From NCBI RefSeq assembly GCF_022024235.1, contig NZ_CP091800.1:1080610-1144609 (forward strand): a DNA stretch of 64,000 bases, read 5' to 3'. The notes beneath the pieces were generated by a model that was given only the letters and a program-made list of their open reading frames with translations, ran no database searches and was not told where the DNA came from. This document shows, piece by piece, positions 8,957 to 17,738 of this stretch; positions within the stretch are counted from its first letter, which is position 1, and every line of letters starts with the position of its first letter. The translations under genes were made by a program, and so were the position numbers. This DNA is from Segatella baroniae B14 (GTDB lineage: Bacteria; Bacteroidota; Bacteroidia; Bacteroidales; Bacteroidaceae).

Positions 8957-11900
8957 ATGGCAAAGAAGAATACAAAAAGACCAGCACGTCTACAAGAAGC
9001 ACTGGTACTGCATAAATACATCCTGCATCTGTTGGGATGCAAGGACTTGGAAGCTTTGAGCCAAGACTTAAAGGATCCAGCACTGGAAGGTGTGGATGAC
9101 GAAGGAACGTCGCGTATTTTCTATGCGTTGAAGATGCACATGTATGACTATGAAATCAAGGAAGAAAAGCTCTATGAGTATGACCGCAACATAGTGAAAC
9201 ATACAAAGGAGATCAACGAACGGCGAGAGGAAAAGATAACGTGGAAGTATTACCAATACTTGGCTCTGCTCTTCACAGAAATTTATCTCGACCGCTTTTT
9301 CTCGGACAAGCAACGTCTACTTGATGACATCAACACGTTTTTGATGCATGACTTCAACCTGCGCACGGAAACATGGCACGACATGCCCATGTTCACTGAG
9401 GACGACCTGAACAAGGTGGCATTTTGGGCAGCAACCGGTTCGGGTAAAACATTGATGATGCATGTGAACATCAAGCAGTATTTGCATTATGCAGAGAAAC
9501 ACAATGCCAAAAAACTGAACCGCATCATGATTCTGACACCTAACGAGGGTTTGTCTAACCAACATATTGAAGAGCTGCATAAATCAAACTTTGATGCACA
9601 GCTTTTTACAAAGCAAAGTCGTGGTAGTTTCTTTGAAGGCAAAACCATTGATGTAATAGACATCAATAAACTGGCAGAACAGGATGGTGACAAGACGGTA
9701 GCAGTTGATAGTTTCGAAGGTAACAATCTGGTACTTGTTGACGAAGGACATAAAGGTAGTGGTGGAGAAGTGTGGAAAGGCTATCGGAATAAACTGACTC
9801 AGGAAGGTTTCTCGTTTGAATACTCGGCAACCTTTGGACAAGCTATTGCTGCCCAAACAGGAGCAAGCCGCAAAGCCTTAATAGAAGAATATGGTAAGGC
9901 AACGCTCTTCGACTACAGCTACCGCTACTTCTATAATGATGGTTATGGTAAAAACTACCGCATCATGAACATGGCTACTGTAGAAAACGAGGAACTGCTG
10001 AATATGTACCTAACAGCCTATCTGCTGTGCCTCTATGAGCAGACACTGGCTTTCGATGGCGATATGAACATAAAAAACAAGTTCCTCATCGCTCGTCCAT
10101 TAGGCATCTTTGTTGGTAGCTCTGTAAATGCTGTACGCACAGAAAAAAAACGTAAGATAAGTGATGTCGTGAAGATACTTCTTTTCTTCCAATCCTTCAT
10201 TAATAGACCTTCGGAGTTTAGCGGCTACATCAAACGACTGCTTAATCCTAATGATGGCATCAAGAATCTACGTGGATATTCGCTATTTGCCAATAATTTC
10301 TTATTGACAAAACAAGGATTGAAACTTGGTGAGGAAGATGCTTTCGCTGCCCAGACATATCATAAGATCATGGAAAAGCTATTCCACAGCAATGTGCCCA
10401 ATGCCAATTTGCATATAGATAAACAGAAAGGTGGTGATGGCGAAATTGGTCTTCGCGTAGGAAATGCTCCTTACTTCGGAGTTATAAATGTGGGTGACAG
10501 TGATACGCTTATCAAACTGTGTGAATCGAACGACTTGGACTGTGAGACACGTGAGTTTGGTAACAATTCTCTGTTTTCACACATTAACGATGATGACTCT
10601 ACAATCAACATCCTTATAGGTTCCAAGAAGTTCAGTGAAGGATGGAGTAGCTGGCGTGTCAGCGCTATGGGCTTGATGAACGTAGGACGTAGTGAAGGCT
10701 CGGAAATCATTCAGCTCTTTGGTCGTGGTGTGCGCTTGAAAGGCTACAAGTATTCTTTGAAACGAAGCACAGCCCTTGACAGTAGTTACAATCCTGGCAA
10801 TCTGCCAAAAGGATTGCGAGAGATAGAAACACTGAATATCTTTGGCGTAAGGGCAGATTATATGGATACTTTCCGAAAATATCTGGAAGATGAAGGATTG
10901 CCAGCAAATGAAGAAGCATATACGGAAGTGAAGATTCCAACCGTCAACTTGCTTGGTGAGACGAAACTGAAAGTGGTTCGTCTGAAAGAAGGATATGACT
11001 TCAAGAAAACGGTAGTGGTGCATCCTGAAGAATGCATCGATAAAGTGCGTGTCAAGGTGGACTGGCTGCCAAAGGTTGATGCATTGTGGAGTAAAAAGGC
11101 TGGTGTAGAGGAAGGTGCAGTAATGCCTAAAGGCAAATTACGTTCCAGTCATCTTGCATTGCTCAATTGGAACAAGATATTCTTTGCCATTGAGCAGATG
11201 AAAAATGAACGTAGTTGGTGGAATATGGAGCTAAGCATGGGAACATTGCAAAGTTTGATGCAGTCCTCAGATTGGTATGAATTGTTTATTCAAGAAGATG
11301 ACCTCACGCCAAAAGACTTTGGAAGGGATGTGGCTCGATGGGAGGAGATTACCATTGCTTTGCTACGTGCATACATTGATCGTGCCTACAAGATGAGCAA
11401 AGGAAAGTGGGAATCAAAGTATATGGAGACTGTCTATTTGTCGCCAAACGATCCAAACTTCTTTGAGGAATACACTGTGGAAGTCCGCAATGACAGACAA
11501 GAATGGATAGACAAACTGCACGAGCTTCGCGAGCAGATATTATCAGGCAATTTGGAACGTGACTTCTCTATCTACGGACCTTGGATAACATCACTTCGTT
11601 TCGACCAGCATCTTTTCTATCCGTTGCTATGCCTACAGGATAGAAACGCTAATGGTAAGAAGCAACTGGTGGATAAAGATACCAACGAACCACTGATAAA
11701 GATTTCTCCTGTAGCTCTTAATCCTGGGGAAAAACGATTTGTGTCCGATGTAAGGAAATTCTTTGATGACAATAGGAATGGAATGCTTGCTAATAAGGAA
11801 ATATACCTTCTCAGAAACGAGAGCCGTAAGGGCATAGGCTTTTTTGAAGCAAGTGGATTCTATCCTGACTTTATCCTTTGGGTGAACGATGGGGAACATC

Positions 11901-12169
11901 AGCATGTCACTTTCATTGATCCAAAAGGAATCCGTAACCTAAAGGGATTGCAAGACCCGAAGATTCAACTCTACAAAACGCTGAAGGAAGAAGTGGAACC
12001 TACGCTTCATGATGCAGACATTACACTCGATAGTTATATTCTCTCCAACACAGCATATCAAGACGTGAATTTCTGGGGTACACGTCCCGAGTTTGCCGAA
12101 AACCATGTACTGTTTGATGAAGATGATAATTATATAGAAAATATCTTCAAGAATATAATGAACAGCTGA
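8957..12169 (+). CDS. DEAD/DEAH helicase with C-terminal PD-(D/E)XK nuclease, type III Res-like
   Basis: I start at the ATG at 8957 (1070 residues), one base after the methyltransferase stop; a TTG five codons upstream is unlikely. Walker A ATGSGKT is at 159-165 and the DEAH-equivalent DEGH box at 262-265. The motif VI region, with IIQLFGRGVRLKG, lies near 585-597. The C-terminus ends in a restriction-endonuclease core: PDFIL with D971, then FIDPKG with D988 and K990. Together with the preceding Mod-like gene, this makes a type III-style modification and restriction pair: translocation from unmethylated sites, then cleavage. The extra upstream SNF2 helicase is not part of classical type III systems. 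The N-terminal 130 residues are helical and charged, of unknown role. Confidence 0.85.
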   Translation: MAKKNTKRPARLQEALVLHKYILHLLGCKDLEALSQDLKDPALEGVDDEGTSRIFYALKMHMYDYEIKEEKLYEYDRNIVKHTKEINERREEKITWKYYQYLALLFTEIYLDRFFSDKQRLLDDINTFLMHDFNLRTETWHDMPMFTEDDLNKVAFWAATGSGKTLMMHVNIKQYLHYAEKHNAKKLNRIMILTPNEGLSNQHIEELHKSNFDAQLFTKQSRGSFFEGKTIDVIDINKLAEQDGDKTVAVDSFEGNNLVLVDEGHKGSGGEVWKGYRNKLTQEGFSFEYSATFGQAIAAQTGASRKALIEEYGKATLFDYSYRYFYNDGYGKNYRIMNMATVENEELLNMYLTAYLLCLYEQTLAFDGDMNIKNKFLIARPLGIFVGSSVNAVRTEKKRKISDVVKILLFFQSFINRPSEFSGYIKRLLNPNDGIKNLRGYSLFANNFLLTKQGLKLGEEDAFAAQTYHKIMEKLFHSNVPNANLHIDKQKGGDGEIGLRVGNAPYFGVINVGDSDTLIKLCESNDLDCETREFGNNSLFSHINDDDSTINILIGSKKFSEGWSSWRVSAMGLMNVGRSEGSEIIQLFGRGVRLKGYKYSLKRSTALDSSYNPGNLPKGLREIETLNIFGVRADYMDTFRKYLEDEGLPANEEAYTEVKIPTVNLLGETKLKVVRLKEGYDFKKTVVVHPEECIDKVRVKVDWLPKVDALWSKKAGVEEGAVMPKGKLRSSHLALLNWNKIFFAIEQMKNERSWWNMELSMGTLQSLMQSSDWYELFIQEDDLTPKDFGRDVARWEEITIALLRAYIDRAYKMSKGKWESKYMETVYLSPNDPNFFEEYTVEVRNDRQEWIDKLHELREQILSGNLERDFSIYGPWITSLRFDQHLFYPLLCLQDRNANGKKQLVDKDTNEPLIKISPVALNPGEKRFVSDVRKFFDDNRNGMLANKEIYLLRNESRKGIGFFEASGFYPDFILWVNDGEHQHVTFIDPKGIRNLKGLQDPKIQLYKTLKEEVEPTLHDADITLDSYILSNTAYQDVNFWGTRPEFAENHVLFDEDDNYIENIFKNIMNS

Positions 12170-12186
12170 ATACAAATCCTAAATAA

Positions 12187-12217
12187 GGGGTCGTGTCTTT
12201 TATTTTTGACACGGCCT
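12187..12217 (+). terminator. Terminator-like hairpin after the restriction cassette
   Basis: GGTCGTGTC (12189-12197) pairs with GACACGGCC (12208-12216), with one G-U pair and a T-rich loop, 18 nt after the last cassette stop codon. No T tract follows the stem, so termination efficiency is uncertain. Confidence 0.5.
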
Positions 12218-12364
12218 CATGCCCGGAGCTATATTTTCCGCAATGTTTACCTCTATAGTATTTGATTATTCTGTAAGACAAAAAGTTGGTGGAACTAATA
12301 TAACTCCTGTTGTTGTTTAGTGCAAATCCAAATTGACTTGCGATTAATATTACCATATTCTAAA

Positions 12365-12415
12365 CTTATTTTGGGCGGAAACAGCCAAAATAATCAAGTT
12401 TCCGCCCAAGATAAG
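12365..12415. repeat. 18-bp palindromic hairpin with a TTGGGCGGAAAC core
   Basis: Arms 12365-12382 and 12398-12415 are complementary apart from one T/G wobble position, around a 15-nt loop. It shares the GGGCGGAAAC core with the second hairpin 35 bp downstream. Both lie between the restriction cassette and the AAA ATPase gene. Confidence 0.65.
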
Positions 12416-12449
12416 TAACAATCTTGCACCTAAATTTGTGGTAAAACAT

Positions 12450-12503
12450 GATTTATTTCGGGCGGAAACATTAAAAAATGCAAGTTTCCGCCCGAAATAA
12501 ATC
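12450..12503. repeat. 20-bp perfect palindromic hairpin with a TCGGGCGGAAAC core
   Basis: GATTTATTTCGGGCGGAAAC at 12450-12469 is the exact reverse complement of 12484-12503, with a 14-nt loop. It ends 20 bp before the -7 element of the ATPase promoter, so a bound protein or the DNA structure could control that promoter. The G+C-rich core stands out in an otherwise very AT-rich spacer. Confidence 0.7.
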
Positions 12504-12522
12504 TTATTTAAAATATTCTTTG

Positions 12523-12530
12523 TATCTTTG
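12523..12530 (+). promoter_or_regulatory. Promoter (-7) of the AAA ATPase gene
   Basis: TATCTTTG matches the Bacteroidota -7 consensus. Transcription would begin near 12536, leaving a leader of about 67 nt. The -33 position falls against the right arm of the upstream palindrome. Confidence 0.55.
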
Positions 12531-12602
12531 TATCAGCAATTTATGATAGAATCATAATATTTCTACCCATTATTTTTTGAATCGACAAAATACAAGGTCA
12601 AA

Positions 12603-14018
12603 ATGGAAAGAATTATTAGTAGGGAATCGGAATTAGAAAGACTTTCTGACTACTTTAAGTCAGGAAGGAGTGAATTCATAGCCTTATATGGTCGTCGCCG
12701 TGTTGGCAAGACCTTTCTTATCCGTAGTTTCTTCAAGGATCAATTTGACTTCTACGCAACAGGAGTCATTGACGGGTCACGAGAAACAGAGATGGAGGCT
12801 TTCCATAATGCATTGGTACGCTATGGCCACAAAGGAGACAAAGCATCCTCATGGATTGAGGCTTTTACACAACTTGCGGAACTCTTGGAGAGGAAAAACA
12901 AAAATCGCAAGCGTCGTCTGACTGTGTTCATTGATGAATTGCCTTGTTTCGATACGCGTCGTTCTGGATTTCTACAAGCATTGGATTTATTTTGGAACAG
13001 TCGTGCCTCATGGTTAGATAACATTTACTTGGTTGTATGCGGTTCTGCTACCTCATGGATGATGCGCAATATTGTCAACAACAAGGCAGGACTCCATAAG
13101 CGTACCACACACACCATGCACCTACGTCCTTTCTCTCTTGGACAAACAGAGGAATATCTAAAAAGCAGGAAATTCCGTTGGCCAAGAATTGCCGTATTGC
13201 AGGCTTATATGGTGCTTGGTGGAGTACCATACTATTTGAGTCTGCTTGATCCGAAGAAAAATGTGCCAGACAACATAGATTCTCTTTTCTTTTCAGCAGA
13301 GCCTGAACTGGAGAATGAATACCAGAGACTCTTCAACTCTCTTTTTAAGAATGCTGATTCATATATGGAAATTATACGACTGCTCAGCACACGTCGAGAT
13401 GGTTACACTCGTTCAGAGATAGCGAAAGAATTGAAGATTGCAGACAATGGCCATCTAAGTGACATGTTGGATGATTTGGAGCACTGTGACTTTATTCGCC
13501 GTTATAACAATGGCTCATTGCTGAAAAACGGAATCTACCAGTTGATAGATTTTTTCTCTCTATTCCACTATCGTTTTGGAACTCGCAGAGTGACGGATGA
13601 ACATTTCTGGCGCAACACACTCGGTACGCCCGAACAAAACAATTGGTATGGTCTTACTTTCGAACGTGTTTGTCTGTGGCATGTAAGACAGATCATACAT
13701 GGTTTGAGGCTTGATGCTATCAGACATGAATACTATGCATGGCGCAGTCAGAAAAGCCGACCTGCCGTCCAGATAGACTTGGTAATAGACCGTGCAGACG
13801 GTATTGTGACTATCTGTGAGATGAAATACTCAAAGGATGACTACACTCTTAATGAGACTGAATACAGAAACATCGTCCGTCGCATGGAAACTTTTCAAAA
13901 GGAAACAGGGCACAAAGGCGGAGTGCAGGTAAGCCTCGTAACGACATACGGGCTAAATGAGAATATGTATTCGGAAATCTCTCCGATACCTATTACCATG
14001 GACGAGTTATTTGGATAA
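12603..14018 (+). CDS. AAA-type ATPase with C-terminal DUF234 nuclease-like domain
   Basis: A 471-residue protein of the ATPase_2/DUF234 type found in archaea and in many copies in Bacteroidota. Walker A is GRRRVGKT (30-37), Walker B is FIDEL near 108-112, and an arginine-rich sensor region follows. A winged-helix segment lies near 260-310 (TRSEIAKELKIADNGHLSDM). The C-terminal DUF234 part carries a PD-(D/E)XK-like signature: D392 in QIDLVI and E406-x-K408 in CEMKYS. The protein is cytoplasmic, and its cellular job is not established for the family. It lies 430 bp after the restriction cassette, on the same strand but with its own promoter and two large palindromes. It may therefore be a separate, possibly mobile, unit rather than a cassette subunit. 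Confidence 0.8.
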   Translation: MERIISRESELERLSDYFKSGRSEFIALYGRRRVGKTFLIRSFFKDQFDFYATGVIDGSRETEMEAFHNALVRYGHKGDKASSWIEAFTQLAELLERKNKNRKRRLTVFIDELPCFDTRRSGFLQALDLFWNSRASWLDNIYLVVCGSATSWMMRNIVNNKAGLHKRTTHTMHLRPFSLGQTEEYLKSRKFRWPRIAVLQAYMVLGGVPYYLSLLDPKKNVPDNIDSLFFSAEPELENEYQRLFNSLFKNADSYMEIIRLLSTRRDGYTRSEIAKELKIADNGHLSDMLDDLEHCDFIRRYNNGSLLKNGIYQLIDFFSLFHYRFGTRRVTDEHFWRNTLGTPEQNNWYGLTFERVCLWHVRQIIHGLRLDAIRHEYYAWRSQKSRPAVQIDLVIDRADGIVTICEMKYSKDDYTLNETEYRNIVRRMETFQKETGHKGGVQVSLVTTYGLNENMYSEISPIPITMDELFG

Positions 14019-14104
14019 AAATGAAGGACTATGTAACCAGTATATTTGCAGTTAAACTAGTATATAATCACCTTAGACTTGTAAAAAAACCTGAATAATC
14101 AATT

Positions 14105-17016
14105 ATGAAAAAAATATTTTTATCTCTACTATTGATATCCTTGCCCTTATTCTTGCCGTTATCTTTGTCTGCTCAATCACGGACACGGCTTGCCCTTGAT
14201 GGTCAGTGGCAGTTTGCGCTCGATCCGCTGGGCTCGTTGTCTATCAATTCGCCATTTAGCGATCTGGTTTCGCTTCCCGGAACTACTGATACGAATCGCA
14301 AGGGGGTCGCTATCAAAGATACTACTGAGACTACGCATCTTTCTCGTCTTTTCTCGTATAAGGGTAAAGCGTGGTATAGCCGTAACATCTACATCGACAA
14401 AAGTTGGAAGAATCATACTATTATCCTCCATCTTGAACGCACTAAGACTACTACTATCTTTGTTGACGGCAAACTGTGTGGAGGCAGTAATGATGTATCT
14501 ACTCCCCAGACTTTTGATCTCTCTAAGGTTCTTACACCAGGACAGCATACGCTTACTATTCTTGTGGATAACGGCAGTGGGGTTCCTGAACAAGTATACG
14601 CTTCTTCACATGCCTACACAGAAGATACTCAGACGAACTGGAACGGTATCATCGGACAACTGTATCTGGAGGCCATCCACCCTACTCACTTCACCGATTT
14701 GCAAGTCCGCACAGACATTGAGCACCCTACCGTGGCACAGGTGACCTTCCGCTGTACGCCGAATCTGAAACGCAAAGACAAAATCATTTTCTCTGTTATC
14801 GATACCGATGGCGACAAAGAAAAGATTATCGCTCAAAAATCTTTCCCGATAGCATCACTGCTCCATGAACAAGACAAGGATGCTACTATTCATTTCGACT
14901 TGTCTGAAACATCTAAACGATGGAGTGAGTTTCATCCTAACCTCTTCCGACTGAAAGCTGAAATTGTAGGTAAAGATATCTATGAAACAACCTTTGGACT
15001 TACCAAAATGGAAACTCGGAATCATCACTTTTATGTGAATGATACCCTCACTTTTCTACGAGGTAAACATGATGCCTGCGTATGGCCACAAACGGGACAT
15101 GTTGCCATGAAGACTGATGACTGGAAAGAATATCTCACGCAGCTCAGTACCTATGGCATCAACCACATTCGGTTCCATTCCTGGTGTCCACCTGAAGCTG
15201 CATTTCAGGCAGCTGATGAGTTGGGTATCTACTTACAACCAGAACTTCCTTTTTGGGGGATTTCAAGGCTGAAGATTCTACCCTCATGACCTTTCTTCTG
15301 AAAGAAGGCAAGAATATTATCCGTACCTATGGACATCATCCTAGTTTCCAAATGATGGCTTTAGGTAATGAACTCTGGGGTTCTATCGAAGCCATGAAAC
15401 AATTTGTGGATACTTTCCGCAAAATGGCACCTGAAAAACTCTATACTTTCGGCTCTAACTTCTATCTAGGCTACCAGGGCATCAAACCGGGAATGGATTA
15501 CTTCACCACTTGTCGTATCGGTGGTGAAGGATGGGGCAACTATAATACCCACACTCGTGGCTCATTCGCCTTTGCCGATGTCTACGATGGTGGTATGCTC
15601 AACCATTTCTATCCGAATTCCACCCGAAATTTTGATCTTGCCTGCGATGCAGCCAATGTTCCTGTTATCAGCCACGAGACGGGCCAATTCCAGACTTATC
15701 CTGATTTCGAAACAGAAATACCTGAGTATAAAGGGGTGCTCTATCCGTATAATATGATGACTTTCCAGAGAAGACTGCAAAAAGCCGGTCTGGCCGACAT
15801 GGCTAAAGCCTTCCATGATGCCAGCGGAAAATGGGCCGTACAACTCTATAAGGCTGATATCGAAATGGATCTCCGTACCAAGAACATGGCCGGCTTCCAG
15901 CTCCTCGACATTCAGGATTATCCAGGACAGGGTTCGGCTTACGTGGGTATTCTCGATGCCAATATGCAAACAAAAGGGATTACCACCCAAGATGAATGGA
16001 AACAGTGGTGCTATAATACTGTTATTCTGGCTGAACTGCCTAAATTCTGCTTTTCTGATGAGACGATTCTGGCTGATATCAAAATAGCTAATTACAGTGG
16101 TGCTTCCTTGAAGGGTAAAAATATTCTTTGGGGACTCTCTCGCAAAAACGGTAATACAACTAATTTGTCGGATACGCCCATCGTACAGGGACAATTAACT
16201 GTAAATTCTGATGCTCAAGGGCTCATCTCAGTGGGAACTATCTGTATACCTCAGGCTAAAAACTTGCAATCTGGTAGGTATAGTTTAACGCTCACAACGG
16301 CTTCTTCTGATAATAATGAGGAAGTATATCGTAACAATTACAGTATATGGGTCTACCCTTCCATCGATAAGGCGGAAGCAGAAAAAGGTAAAGTGCTGAT
16401 TACAAGTACACTGAACGATGCTGTCGCCAATAAGTTAAAACGAGGCGCTGTCGTTCTCTGGATGCCTGACAGTACGACCTTCGCAAACGATTCTGCGCTC
16501 TACAAAAATACCGTTGGCGGACTCTTCTTGACGGATTACTGGAACTGGCGTATGTTTAAGACAATCAGCGAAAACAACAAGAAACCTGTTTCTCCGGGTA
16601 CACTCGGCCTGTATATCGCTAACCCTCTGCATCCTATCTTTACTGATTTCCCAACTGACAGCTACACTTCATGGCAATGGTTTGATGCTACCAAGAACAG
16701 TCGCCCACTCATGCTCGATAACTTAGATAAGAAGTATCGCCCTATCGTACAAGTTATTGATAATATCGAACGTAATCATCGTCTGGGACTTATCTTTGAA
16801 TTCCAAGTTGGCAAAGGTAAATTAATGGTCTGCATGACTAATCTACGTAGCAAACTTCCTGAAACGAAAGCTCTTTATCGTGGCATTCTTCGTTATATGA
16901 ATTCTGATGCCTTTGCGCCTGCTACGCAAATCTCATGGGAAGAACTCAAAAAGGGTCTTACTGATAACGTTGATGAAAACCAACTCAAAGAGCTCAATAA
17001 TATTTCTCAATATTAG
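14105..17016 (+). pseudogene. Glycoside hydrolase family 2 enzyme, interrupted by a -1 frameshift
   Basis: Two overlapping frames (14105-15289 and about 15253-17016) together make one GH2 protein of about 970 residues. The first half has a signal peptide (MKKIFLSLLLISLPLFLPLS), the jelly-roll sugar-binding domain (about 25-190), an Ig-like domain and the start of the TIM barrel. It reads to ELPFWG and then runs off into a stop. The second frame continues with GDFKAED, the acid/base motif GNELWG and a likely nucleophile in SHETGQF. One G is missing from the tract at 15255-15259 (five where six would keep the frame). The enzyme would act in the periplasm on beta-linked glycans such as galactosides. 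It is either a recent inactivation, slippage-controlled expression or a sequencing error; both halves look well conserved, so decay is recent at most. Confidence 0.85.
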
Positions 17017-17096
17017 CAACAAATAGTCTCTTCATGCGTTATAAAGGTAATTAAAAATAACCATAAAAACAGAAGTAACAATTTAATCACAAAAAA

Positions 17097-17720
17097 ATGG
17101 TAAAGAAAACAGCATTAACTTTATTTGTTGCAGTCATAGCACTTACAGCAAATGCACAAAAACTTAGATTTGGAGTAAAGGGGGGATTAAACTTTTCTAA
17201 AGAAACTCAAGGTAAAGTAGAACAACTGTATATTTCCAGCGATTTATCGTTTCGAACAAGCTTTCATATTGGAGGAGTTATGAATTACGCTTTAACGGAT
17301 CAATTAGAATTAGAAGCAGATCTTCTCTATTCTCAACAAGGATATAAAGACATCATCTATACTACAGCTATTGAACAAAACATAGCCAATGAGAACTATA
17401 CCGTTACAAGTCATTATATCAACCTCCCTATTGCCATAAAATACTACATTGCCGACGGATTTTATGCAGAATGTGGTCCACAGATAGGCTATTTACTTTC
17501 CAAGAAAGGCGAACTAGAGAATTGGGAAAACACATATGACGCTTATTCTTCTAACAATACCAAGAAGATCGATTTTGGTATTTTTGGTGGACTAGGCTAT
17601 CGTTTCAATAACAATGTATTTATAGAAGGACGATATATTCATGGATTGACTGGAACATCTAAAGTCGTAGACGGTTGCAAGAACCGTAACATTCAGATAT
17701 CATTAGGTTATCTCTTCTAA
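17097..17720 (+). CDS. Outer-membrane beta-barrel (PorT/OmpA-like) protein
   Basis: This 207-residue protein has a clear signal peptide (MVKKTALTLFVAVIALTANA-Q). It then has alternating amphipathic beta strands ending in the aromatic C-terminal strand NIQISLGYLF, which is typical of eight-stranded outer-membrane barrels (PF13568-type). Glycine/aromatic girdles (FGVKGGLNFS, FGIFGGLGYRF) support this. It lies convergent with the TonB-dependent barrel gene, with only 18 nt between the stops. No enzymatic motif is present; a structural or small-ligand role is inferred. Confidence 0.8.
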   Translation: MVKKTALTLFVAVIALTANAQKLRFGVKGGLNFSKETQGKVEQLYISSDLSFRTSFHIGGVMNYALTDQLELEADLLYSQQGYKDIIYTTAIEQNIANENYTVTSHYINLPIAIKYYIADGFYAECGPQIGYLLSKKGELENWENTYDAYSSNNTKKIDFGIFGGLGYRFNNNVFIEGRYIHGLTGTSKVVDGCKNRNIQISLGYLF

Positions 17721-17738
17721 CTCCCACGTCTTTTATCA

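Noticed and set aside
12603..14018. AAA ATPase as fourth subunit of the restriction cassette
   Set aside because: It has its own promoter, lies 430 bp away behind a hairpin and two palindromes, and its family is widespread without such neighbours.
15562..16194. 210-codon antisense frame within the GH2 gene
   Set aside because: The sense strand has clear GH2 motifs through this stretch, so the antisense frame is a shadow.
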